The notes below the pieces were generated by a model. It did not search any database. It was not told the origin of the DNA and was given only the letters and a program-made list of their open reading frames with translations. From NCBI RefSeq assembly GCF_002074055.1, contig NZ_CP014619.1, positions 2,108,001 through 2,172,000 of the forward strand: a DNA stretch of 64,000 nucleotides, written 5' to 3'. This stretch comes from Frondihabitans sp. 762G35 (GTDB taxonomy: Bacteria > Actinomycetota > Actinomycetes > Actinomycetales > Microbacteriaceae). Of this stretch, positions 56,813 to 64,000 are shown one piece after another (the stretch's first letter is position 1; every line of letters starts with the position of its first letter). Both the position numbers and the translations under genes were made by a program.

Positions 56813-58771
56813 ATGAGCTCCGACACCGTCACCGCGCCGAACGACCCCTCCGTCGCGGCACCCGCCTCGCCGCGAGCGGCGAAGCCCCGGCGCCGTCCCC
56901 GGCCCGAGAAGCTCGACCGCAACGGCCGTCCGATCCCCGAGGGCCCGCGCGCGAAGTTCTCCCAGCTCGTGCCCTACCTCTTCGAGCACAAGAAGCTCAT
57001 GGTCGTCATCATCGGCCTGAGCATCCTGGGAGCCGCGGCCTCCCTGGCCCAGCCGCTCCTCGTCAACCAGGTGATCGGCTTCGTGCAGGCGTCGAAGCCG
57101 CTGGGGCCGCTCGTGGCCGCGCTCGTCGCCCTCGTCGTCGTCTCCGGCCTGCTGAGCGGCTTCCAGCACTATCTCCTGCAGCGCACCGGCGAGGCGGTCG
57201 TCCTCTCCAGCCGCCGCCGCCTCGTCTCGCGGATGCTCCACCTGCCGATCAGCGAGTTCGACGCCCGCCGCACCGGCGACCTGGTATCGCGCGTCGGCTC
57301 GGACACCACACTCCTGCGCGCCGTTTTGACCCAGGGCCTCGTCGACGCGATCGGAGGCAGCCTGACGTTCGTCGGCGCCATCATCGGCATGGCGATCATC
57401 GACCCGGTGCTGCTGGGGCTCACGGTCCTCGTCGTCGCCGTCTCGGTCGTGGTCGTCGTCAGCCTGTCGCGCCGGATCCGCGTGGCCAACCAGCGCGCCC
57501 AGCGGAAGGTCGGCGACCTGGCCGCCGCCGTCGAGCGAGCGATCTCCTCCATCCGAACCGTGCGGGCCTCCGGCGCGACGGAGCGCGAGATCGAGGCCAT
57601 CGACCGCGACTCGCAGGGCGCCTACGAACGCGGCCTCGACGTGGCGAGCGCCTCCGCCGTCGTCGTCCCGATCGCGAGCGTCGCCATGCAGGTCTCGTTC
57701 CTCGTCGTCCTCGGCGTGGGCGGTTACCGGGTGGCGTCGGGCGCCGACACGATCGCCCAGCTCGTCTCGTTCATCCTGTTCCTGTTCCTGATGATCATGC
57801 CGCTCGGCCAGGCCTTCGGCGCCGTGACGAGCGTCAACTCGGCGCTGGGCGCCCTGGGCCGGATCCAGGAGATCATCGACATCCCGAGCGAGACGGCGAA
57901 CGACCGGGCGACGGCGGCGTCGCTCCTCCGCGGCGAGACCGATCCGGTCCCGTCGACGGCGAACGCCCTCGAGTTCGACGGCGTGGAGTTCACCTACCCG
58001 GCCGAGCCCGTCACCGACGACGTCTCGACCACGGCGAGCACGACCTCGACCTCGACCTCGACCTCGACCTCGACGGGCGTAGATCACGACCTGACCGTGC
58101 TGCGCGGCGTCAGCTTCGTCGCGCCGCAGGGCAAGCGGACGGCGCTCGTCGGCCCGTCCGGCGCCGGGAAGTCGACCATCCTGGCGCTCATCGAGCGGTT
58201 CTACGACCCGACGGCCGGAGTCGTCCAGCTCGGCGGCATCGACATCCGCGCCCTCGACCGCGCGGAGCTCCGCGCGCAGATCGGCTACGTCGAGCAGGAC
58301 GCCCCCGTCCTCGCCGGCACGATCCGCGACAACCTCGTCCTCGGCGCGCCCGACGCCACCGACGACGACTGTCGCCGCGTGCTCGACGCCGTCAACCTCA
58401 CCGACGTCCTGGAGCGCGGGTCGCACGGCCTCGACGCGCAGGTCGGCGAGGACGGCGTCATGCTCTCGGGCGGCGAGAAGCAGCGCCTCGCGATCGCGCG
58501 GACACTCCTGGCCGCTCCCCCGATCCTGCTGCTCGACGAGTCGACGTCGTCGCTCGACGGGATCAACGAGCAGCGGCTCCGCGAGGCCATCGACGCCGTG
58601 GCCGAGAACCGCACGCTCATCGTGATCGCGCACCGGCTCTCCACGGTCGTCGACTCCGACCAGATCGTCGTTCTCGAGAACGGTCGGGTCGTCGGAGTCG
58701 GGACGCACTCCGAGCTCGTCGTGTCGACGCCGCTCTACAAAGACCTGGCGAAGCACCAGCTGCTCGTCTGA
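56813..58771 (+). CDS. ABC exporter (fused membrane and ATPase domains)
   Basis: The 652-aa half-transporter has six membrane helices (residues 55-350) and then an ATPase domain with Walker A GPSGAGKST, signature MLSGGEKQRLAIART and Walker B ILLLDES. It would act as a dimer, exporting lipids, peptides or drugs; the substrate is unknown. Between domain start and Walker A lies a Ser-Thr run (STTASTTSTSTSTSTSTSTG) encoded by a hexanucleotide repeat at 58041-58074. Confidence 0.9.
   Translation: MSSDTVTAPNDPSVAAPASPRAAKPRRRPRPEKLDRNGRPIPEGPRAKFSQLVPYLFEHKKLMVVIIGLSILGAAASLAQPLLVNQVIGFVQASKPLGPLVAALVALVVVSGLLSGFQHYLLQRTGEAVVLSSRRRLVSRMLHLPISEFDARRTGDLVSRVGSDTTLLRAVLTQGLVDAIGGSLTFVGAIIGMAIIDPVLLGLTVLVVAVSVVVVVSLSRRIRVANQRAQRKVGDLAAAVERAISSIRTVRASGATEREIEAIDRDSQGAYERGLDVASASAVVVPIASVAMQVSFLVVLGVGGYRVASGADTIAQLVSFILFLFLMIMPLGQAFGAVTSVNSALGALGRIQEIIDIPSETANDRATAASLLRGETDPVPSTANALEFDGVEFTYPAEPVTDDVSTTASTTSTSTSTSTSTGVDHDLTVLRGVSFVAPQGKRTALVGPSGAGKSTILALIERFYDPTAGVVQLGGIDIRALDRAELRAQIGYVEQDAPVLAGTIRDNLVLGAPDATDDDCRRVLDAVNLTDVLERGSHGLDAQVGEDGVMLSGGEKQRLAIARTLLAAPPILLLDESTSSLDGINEQRLREAIDAVAENRTLIVIAHRLSTVVDSDQIVVLENGRVVGVGTHSELVVSTPLYKDLAKHQLLV
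58041..58074 (+). repeat. Hexanucleotide microsatellite (CGACCT)n in the ABC exporter gene
   Basis: Five full and one partial copy of CGACCT encode an alternating Ser-Thr run in the ATPase domain, between the first strand and Walker A. Gains or losses of units would keep the reading frame. Confidence 0.9.
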
Positions 58772-58808
58772 CGGGGTCGGGCCGGGCGGCACGGCTCCAA
58801 GCCCGGGG

Positions 58809-59381
58809 TCAGTCCCCGGTGACGGCTCCGGCCGCCCGGAGCTCCGCCAGGGCCGCCCTGCTCGACTCCGGCGCGACCCCCGCGACGAGCCCCTCCAGGA
58901 CGCGGACGCGACGCCCCGTGCCGAGCGCGTCGAGCGCGGAGGCCCGGACGCAGTAGTGGGTGGCGATCCCGACCACGTCGACCTCGTCGATGCCGAGGCG
59001 GTCGAGGAGCGCCTCGACGGTCGAGCCGTCGTCGGTCACGCCCTCGAACATCGAGTAGGCGGGGACCCCCATGCCCTTCCGCACGTGCACGTCGACGAGC
59101 GTCGTGTCGAGCGCGGGGTGGTAGTCGGCTCCGGAGGTGCCCGCGACACAGTGCACGGGCCAGGTGACGACGAAGTCGGGGGCGCCGTCGAGGGCGAAGT
59201 GCCCGCCGTTCGTCCCCTCCGCGTCGTGCCAGTCCCGGGAGGCCACGACGACCTCGTAGTCGGGCTCCGACCGCAGGAGCCGCGTGATCCCGCGCGCGAC
59301 GGCGGCCCCGCCCTCGACGCCGAGGGCACCGCCCTCGGTGAAGTCGTTCTGGACGTCGACGATCAGCAGTGCGCGGGCCAT
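58809..59381 (-). CDS. pncA: Nicotinamidase (isochorismatase family)
   Basis: It hydrolyses nicotinamide to nicotinate for NAD salvage. The catalytic aspartate is in LLIVDVQNDF, the lysine in VHVRKGMGV, and the cysteine in GIATHYCVRASALDAL. The metal-binding residues follow from ASRDWHD. The 190-aa length is normal. It is convergent with the ABC exporter gene, 37 bp apart. Confidence 0.93.
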   Translation of the reverse strand: MARALLIVDVQNDFTEGGALGVEGGAAVARGITRLLRSEPDYEVVVASRDWHDAEGTNGGHFALDGAPDFVVTWPVHCVAGTSGADYHPALDTTLVDVHVRKGMGVPAYSMFEGVTDDGSTVEALLDRLGIDEVDVVGIATHYCVRASALDALGTGRRVRVLEGLVAGVAPESSRAALAELRAAGAVTGD

Positions 59382-59474
59382 GCCCCCCAGTCTGCGACAG
59401 CGCGGACCCGGAGGCACGCCGAGCCGACCGCGGGGGCGCCCGAGTTCGCCGGGCGTCACCGGGGTCGTCGGGCG

Positions 59475-60983
59475 TCAGTTGTTGGACAGGTTCGCCCCGC
59501 ACGAGTAGACGGCCGCCGTCAGCGTGTCGAGCGCCTGCCGCGCCGAGCCCGAGACGTTGCCGATCGCGTAGAACGCGAAGGTCAGCTTCGTGCCGTCCTG
59601 CGCGTCGATGACGCCGCCGAGCGTGTACGCGCTGTCGATCCATCCGGTCTTGGCGTGCACGTGGCCGCGCGCCACGGCGTTCGCGCCGGTGAAGCGGGAG
59701 GCCAGGGTGCCCGACTGCCCGGCGACGGGCAGCGTGTCGTAGAGGATGCCGAGGGAGCCGACGCGGTTCATCACCTTGATCATCAGCTGCGAGACGACGG
59801 CCGACGGCACGCCGTCGTTGAGGCTCTCGCCGGAGCCGTCGATGATCGTGATCGTCGAGGCGTCGAGGCCGTAGCCCTTCGACAGGGCCGCCTTGTAGAC
59901 GGCGGTGAGGGACGCCGCCGACCCGTCGCTCCCGGAGACCTTCGAGGAGACCCGGGCCAGCATCTCCGCCAGGGTGTTGTCGCTGTTGGGGATCATCTGG
60001 CCGATCAGCGTCGAGACCGGCTGGCTCCGCACCTCGCCGAGGACGGCCGTGCTCGTGGCGGTCCCGCGCGTGATGGCCGCGGTCGAGGCTCCGGTGACTC
60101 CCGCCGACACGAGCGCCTGGCGGAACGCGTCGCCCGCGCGGCCGACGGGGTCGGTGCTGCGGGGGCTCGTGGCGGCCTGCGGGTTGGCCCGGTCGCCGTC
60201 GATCATCAGCGGGACGATGAGCGGCTGATAGCCGATGGTGCGCTCGCTCACGGGCCAGCTGGCGTCGTAGCTGTCGGCGTTGTTCCAGAAGCTCGAGTCG
60301 AGCTGGATGGAGGTCAGCGGCGTGGAGCCGAGCTTCGCCTTCACCTGCGTCGCGAGGTCGCGGATCTTCGGCGCCCCGGGGTAGACGCTCTCCGACCCGG
60401 CGGGCAGCGTGCTCAGGGTGGGATCGCCGCCGCCGACGAGCGAGATGCTGCCGCCCGTGCCGACGACCCGGGTGGTGAAGCGGTAGTCGGGACCGAGGAC
60501 CGAGAGGGCGACCGCGCTCGTCAGGGTCTTCATGACGCTGCCGGTCCGGGCAGGAGTCGAGCCGTTGCGGTCGAAGACCGTCTCGCCGGTCGAGGCGTCG
60601 AGGACGGTGCCCTCGAAGGTGCCGAGGCGCGAGTCGGCGGCCTGGGCGGCGACGGAGCAGGTGCGGAGCGGCGCCGGTGCGGCGATGGCGCTGGGGGTGG
60701 GGCGCGCGGCGACGGTCGGCGTCGGCGTGGGCGTCGCGCGCGGCGCGGCGGAGGGCGCTGCGGCGCGGGACGACGCGGCGGACGGTGCGGGGGCCGACGC
60801 GGTCGACCTCCCGGACGCGGCTCCTGCGGCCACCGCCCCGCCGCCGAGGACGACGAAGGCGAGGGCACCCGCGACGATGGCGGAGGTGCGTCGGTGCTCC
60901 CGGATCCACCCCACGATCGGCGATCGGGTGCCGGTGGTCGAGGTCTGGTCGCTGGGGTGGCCGTCGTCAGTCATCCGGTCCAT
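59475..60983 (-). CDS. dacB: D-alanyl-D-alanine carboxypeptidase/endopeptidase, PBP4 (DacB) type
   Basis: This peptidoglycan-trimming enzyme has a membrane anchor (AIVAGALAFVVLGGGAVAAG) and an Ala/Pro/Thr-rich linker. The S13 family motifs are RTGSVMKT (SxxK), PNSDNTLAEML (SxN) and HAKTGWIDSAYTLGG (KTG). The 502-aa length is normal. The ATG at 60983 is close to the following minus-strand oxidoreductase (18 bp). Confidence 0.92.
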   Translation of the reverse strand: MDRMTDDGHPSDQTSTTGTRSPIVGWIREHRRTSAIVAGALAFVVLGGGAVAAGAASGRSTASAPAPSAASSRAAAPSAAPRATPTPTPTVAARPTPSAIAAPAPLRTCSVAAQAADSRLGTFEGTVLDASTGETVFDRNGSTPARTGSVMKTLTSAVALSVLGPDYRFTTRVVGTGGSISLVGGGDPTLSTLPAGSESVYPGAPKIRDLATQVKAKLGSTPLTSIQLDSSFWNNADSYDASWPVSERTIGYQPLIVPLMIDGDRANPQAATSPRSTDPVGRAGDAFRQALVSAGVTGASTAAITRGTATSTAVLGEVRSQPVSTLIGQMIPNSDNTLAEMLARVSSKVSGSDGSAASLTAVYKAALSKGYGLDASTITIIDGSGESLNDGVPSAVVSQLMIKVMNRVGSLGILYDTLPVAGQSGTLASRFTGANAVARGHVHAKTGWIDSAYTLGGVIDAQDGTKLTFAFYAIGNVSGSARQALDTLTAAVYSCGANLSNN

Positions 60984-61001
60984 CCTACGAAACGAGGAGC
61001 G

Positions 61002-61988
61002 TCACGCCACCTCCCCGGGGTAGGTCACCCCGATCCGACGGCGGATCTCGTCCATCGTCTCCATCACGGCGATCGTCGCGCCCGGGGTCAGGCGGTCGGT
61101 CCCCGACCAGCCCTCGCGGGTCAGACGGTCGAGCTCGAGGGCCTGGTGCTGCATCCCGCGAAGGGTGCCCTCCTGACGGTCGAAGCGTTCCACGACGGTG
61201 CCGTCGGAGTCGACGACGGTGAATCCGTGCGCGCTGAAGAAGGTGTCGGAGAGTTCGATCCGACCACCCTCGAGGTCGATCCTGGCGCTGTTGCTCTGGG
61301 CGAGATCGAGCGCGGCGTAGAGATGCGACTGCGCGCCGCCCGCGTGGCCGAGGAGGATTCCGACCCGGTCGTCGACGCCCTGGGCGCTGAGGGTCGCCGT
61401 GGCGTCGACCGACTCCGGTGCCCCGAGCACGTCGAGCGCGTAGGAGACGGGATAGACGCCGAGGTCGAGGAGCGCTCCCCCGCCGAGCTCCGGCGCGTTG
61501 ATGCGGTGCCGCGGGTCGGTCGGGAGTCTCTGCCCGTGCGTCCCCGTGAACAGCCGGGGCCGTCCGAAAGCCTCGGAGCGCAGGATCTCCCGGATCCGGT
61601 CGTTCTGCGGGAGGAACCGCGTCCACATCGCCTCGAGCGCGACGACGCCCGCGGCCTCCGCCGCCGCGAAGATCTCCCGCGCCTCGCCGGCGTTCACGGT
61701 GAACGGCTTCTCGACCAGCACGTGCTTGCCCGCCCCGATGGCCAGGAGCGCCTGCTCCAGGTGGAAGACGTGCGGCGTTGCCACGTAGACGACGTCGACC
61801 GCGGGATCCGCGACGAGGGCCTCGTAGTCGCCGTGCGCCGTCTCGATCCCGAGGCCGGCGGCGAACGACCCGGCGCGCCCGGCGTCGCGGGAGCCCACGG
61901 CGCTGACGGTGATCCCCGAGCCCTGGAGGTCGCGGACGAAGGTCTCGGCGATTCCGCCGGTCCCGAGGATTCCCCATCGAAGTGTCAT
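61002..61988 (-). CDS. Gfo/Idh/MocA family NAD(P)-dependent oxidoreductase
   Basis: The N-terminal Rossmann motif RWGILGTGGIAETFVRDL and the catalytic lysine region HVLVEKPFTVNAGEA identify the family. The C-terminal part has the usual beta-sheet domain with a GGALLDLGVYPVSYALDVLG helix. Members act on sugars or cyclitols; the substrate is unknown. A ribokinase gene lies 46 bp upstream on the same strand. Confidence 0.88.
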   Translation of the reverse strand: MTLRWGILGTGGIAETFVRDLQGSGITVSAVGSRDAGRAGSFAAGLGIETAHGDYEALVADPAVDVVYVATPHVFHLEQALLAIGAGKHVLVEKPFTVNAGEAREIFAAAEAAGVVALEAMWTRFLPQNDRIREILRSEAFGRPRLFTGTHGQRLPTDPRHRINAPELGGGALLDLGVYPVSYALDVLGAPESVDATATLSAQGVDDRVGILLGHAGGAQSHLYAALDLAQSNSARIDLEGGRIELSDTFFSAHGFTVVDSDGTVVERFDRQEGTLRGMQHQALELDRLTREGWSGTDRLTPGATIAVMETMDEIRRRIGVTYPGEVA

Positions 61989-62034
61989 GGGGCTGTTCTA
62001 CCAGGCTCGCGACGGCGGAGGCGGGCGCGCGTCG

Positions 62035-62970
62035 TCAGCCGGCGTCGACGGTCAGGTCGGCGGGGCGCGCGTACGACGTCTGCGCGCCGACGCCGCGGAT
62101 CGCGAAGCTGCCCGCCGCGACCCCCAGGCGCACCGCCTCGGGAAGCGTCGAACCGCCCGCCAGGGACGCGGCCAGCGCGCCGACGAACGCGTCCCCGGCG
62201 CCGGTGGTGTCGACGACGTCCGCGGTCTTCCGGGCGGGCGCGTGACCGGAGGCGTCCGCGTCGGCCCAGACCGCGCCGAGCGACCCCAGAGTGATCACGG
62301 CCGATCGTGCGCCGACGGTCCCGCCCTCCTCGACGAGGCCGCGGACCGCCGCGAGCGCGGACGCCACGTCCGTGACGGTCGCTCCGGTGAGCGACGCGGT
62401 CTCGGTCTCGTTGACGACGAGCGGATCGGCGAGCACCAGCGTCTCGCGGGTCGCCGCGCGATACGGCGCGAGGTTGATGATGACGCGCGCCGCGACTCCT
62501 GCGGCCGCCCGGGCCGTCTCGGCGAGGACGTCGAGCGTCAGTTCGCCCTGCAGCAGCACGAGGGCGCCCGGGCCGCCGACCCGCTGCACGGCCTCCACGG
62601 CCCGCTGCGGGGTCACGGTCGCGTTCGCTCCCGAGACGACGGTGATGGAGTTCTCGCCGGCCTCCTCCACGGAGATGAGGGCGAGACCGGTCGGCTGAGC
62701 GTCGACGATTCGGACGGCGTCGATCTGGACGCCCTCCGTCTGGAGGGACCGCAGGATGCTCGCCCCGTCGTCGTCGCGCCCGACGGCTCCCACGAACGTC
62801 ACGTCGCCGCCGAGCCGCGCCGCCGCGACGGCCTGGTTGGCGCCCTTGCCGCCCGGCTGCTTGGCGAGACCGTGGGCGATGACCGTCTCGCCGGGGCGGG
62901 GTGCCCGTTCGACGCGGACGAGGTAGTCCTGGTTGGCCGACCCGACGACGATGATGCGCGCTCCGTTCAC
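62035..62970 (-). CDS. rbsK: Ribokinase (PfkB family)
   Basis: It phosphorylates ribose to ribose-5-phosphate. The PfkB signatures are KQPGGKGANQAVAAARLGG near the N terminus and DTTGAGDAFVGALAASL with the catalytic aspartate. The 311-aa length is normal. It could use ribose released by nucleoside breakdown encoded 30 kb to the left, but that link is only functional. Confidence 0.92.
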   Translation of the reverse strand: MNGARIIVVGSANQDYLVRVERAPRPGETVIAHGLAKQPGGKGANQAVAAARLGGDVTFVGAVGRDDDGASILRSLQTEGVQIDAVRIVDAQPTGLALISVEEAGENSITVVSGANATVTPQRAVEAVQRVGGPGALVLLQGELTLDVLAETARAAAGVAARVIINLAPYRAATRETLVLADPLVVNETETASLTGATVTDVASALAAVRGLVEEGGTVGARSAVITLGSLGAVWADADASGHAPARKTADVVDTTGAGDAFVGALAASLAGGSTLPEAVRLGVAAGSFAIRGVGAQTSYARPADLTVDAG

Positions 62971-63010
62971 GCTTCCACCCTGTCACGCCCGTCCGGTTCT
63001 GCCCGCCCCC

Positions 63011-63871
63011 CTAGCCGAAGCGGCCGTGGACGTAGTCGGCGGTGCGCTGATCCTGCGGGGCCTCGAACATCGCCTCGGTCGAGCCGTGCTCGACGATGGC
63101 GCCCGGCGTGCCCTGCTCGGCGAGGAAGAACGCGCACCGGTCGGAGACGCGCTGGGCCTGCTGCATGTTGTGCGTGACGATGACGATGGTCACCTCGGTG
63201 GCGAGCTCGGTGATCGTCTGCTCGATGCGTCGGGTGGAGGTCGGGTCGAGGGCCGAGCAGGGTTCGTCCATGAGCAGGACCCGCGGGCGGACGGCGAGGG
63301 ACCTCGCGATGCAGAGGCGCTGCTGCTGACCGCCCGAGAGGCCGCCTCCGGGCTGCCGGAGGCGGTCCTTGACCTCGTTCCAGAGGCCCGCCTTCGTGAG
63401 GGTCTCCTCGACGAGGTCGACGCGGGCTCCCCGGTCGAGCTTCCGACCGGTCAGGGCGAGGCCGGCGAGAACGTTGTCCTGGATGCTCATGGCCGGGAAC
63501 GGGTTCGGCTTCTGGAAGACCATGCCGATCTGCCGGCGCGCGTCGGTGATGCGCCGCGCGGCGTCGTAGATGTCGACGTCGTCGAGGAGCACCTCGCCCG
63601 CGAGCGACGCGGACGGCACCAGCTCGTGCATCCGGTTGAGGGTGCGGAGGAAGGTGCTCTTGCCGCAGCCCGACGGGCCGATCAGGGCGGTCACGTGGCC
63701 GGCCGGCATCGTGAGCGAGACCCGGTCGAGGACCTTGTGCGTCCCGAACCACGCGGAGATCTCCCGGGCGTCGAGGGTGGCCGGCTGTCCTGCCGGTCGG
63801 AGGGGCTGCTCTTCGGCGGCGTCGGGCTGGGCGAACCAGCTGTCGAACTCGCTCGCGAGGGTGTCGGTCAT
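63011..63871 (-). CDS. pstB: Phosphate ABC transporter ATP-binding protein
   Basis: PstB powers high-affinity phosphate import. Walker A is GPSGCGKSTFLRTLNRM, followed by the PstB hallmark QKPNPFPAMSIQDNVLAG, and the signature LSGGQQQRLCIARSLAVRP with Walker B VLLMDEPCSALDP. The 286-aa protein has a 30-residue N-terminal extension. It would follow pstA in the usual order. Confidence 0.95.
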   Translation of the reverse strand: MTDTLASEFDSWFAQPDAAEEQPLRPAGQPATLDAREISAWFGTHKVLDRVSLTMPAGHVTALIGPSGCGKSTFLRTLNRMHELVPSASLAGEVLLDDVDIYDAARRITDARRQIGMVFQKPNPFPAMSIQDNVLAGLALTGRKLDRGARVDLVEETLTKAGLWNEVKDRLRQPGGGLSGGQQQRLCIARSLAVRPRVLLMDEPCSALDPTSTRRIEQTITELATEVTIVIVTHNMQQAQRVSDRCAFFLAEQGTPGAIVEHGSTEAMFEAPQDQRTADYVHGRFG

Positions 63872-63884
63872 GGGGGGCTCCGGG

Positions 63885-64000
63885 TCACATCAGGTTGGGC
63901 AGGAGGAGGGTGAACTGCTCGGCGGCGAAGAGGCCGACGACGAGGACGACGGGCACGGCGACGACGAGGGTCTGACGGCGGCCCCAGAATCGGAGGCTCA
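63885..64000 (-). CDS. C-terminal end of a membrane protein (gene runs off the window)
   Basis: A minus-strand frame is open from the right edge to a TGA at 63887-63885. It encodes RFWGRRQTLVVAVPV, then a hydrophobic helix and the end EQFTLLLPNLM. Being 13 bp upstream of pstB it would be pstA in a standard operon, but this tail does not look like typical PstA and the fragment is too short to decide. Confidence 0.5.
   Translation of the reverse strand, partial: SLRFWGRRQTLVVAVPVVLVVGLFAAEQFTLLLPNLM

Noticed and set aside
58041-58074. Phase-variable on/off switch
   Set aside because: The repeat unit is 6 bp, so slippage cannot shift the frame; only length variation is expected.

Overview
The window is chromosomal DNA from a very GC-rich actinobacterium. 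High GC, an acyl-CoA carboxylase with a small epsilon subunit, an LCP wall ligase, an LpdA-type flavoprotein without redox cysteines, and TAnnnT boxes placed 6-8 nt before start codons all point that way. Microbacteriaceae is the most likely family; this is an inference from gene content and style, and no 16S gene is present. I see no rRNA, tRNA, IS element, phage gene or CRISPR array. Gene density is high and 4-bp ATGA/GTGA overlaps between consecutive genes are very common.

Layout. 0-5.9 kb: envelope and purine genes (end of a GT4 glycosyltransferase, a 93-bp tandem repeat array, LCP protein, purE, purK, UDP-glucose dehydrogenase, PH-domain protein). 5.9-21.2 kb: a biotin and acyl-CoA carboxylase neighbourhood (birA, accD, accE ... 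maf, accA) interrupted by about 8 kb holding a candidate structured small RNA, a PRISE-like reductase, a secreted alkaline phosphatase, a four-gene signalling operon (response regulator, histidine kinase, kinase-like membrane protein, stand-alone HTH protein) and an RNA uracil methyltransferase. 21.2-35.8 kb: nucleoside salvage. A BMP-type lipoprotein and its ABC transporter feed cytidine deaminase, thymidine phosphorylase and adenosine deaminase. Purine nucleoside phosphorylase and a phosphosugar mutase lie on the opposite strand, and an unexpected PTS IIA/IIB pair follows add. An AbiEi-like/DUF559-like protein and LpdA sit at the left end of this block.

35.8-41.9 kb: GDP-mannose synthesis (manC) divergent from an alpha-mannosyltransferase, then sdhCDAB. 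41.9-44.5 kb: three uncharacterised genes, one resembling the DUF6177 family and one immunity-protein-like. 44.5-50.8 kb: a complete PTS island (mtlD, mtlF, mtlA, ptsI on the minus strand; a DeoR regulator and ptsH on the plus strand) around a shared AT-rich divergent promoter with CAAACAAA repeats. 50.8-58.8 kb: exonuclease III, trpS, a GNAT acetyltransferase, ribD-ribA, an MFS transporter and an ABC exporter carrying a hexanucleotide microsatellite. 58.8-64.0 kb: nicotinamidase, D-Ala-D-Ala carboxypeptidase, a Gfo/Idh oxidoreductase, ribokinase, pstB and the 3' end of a membrane-protein gene.

The observations most likely to be new are the candidate three-hairpin small RNA at about 10588-10740, the palindromic repeat family at 650-930 and 10815-10863, and the tandem two-component-like quartet at 13.9-17.3 kb. 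Next come the IIC-less ascorbate-type PTS pair inside a nucleoside operon and the unknown trio beside sdhB.
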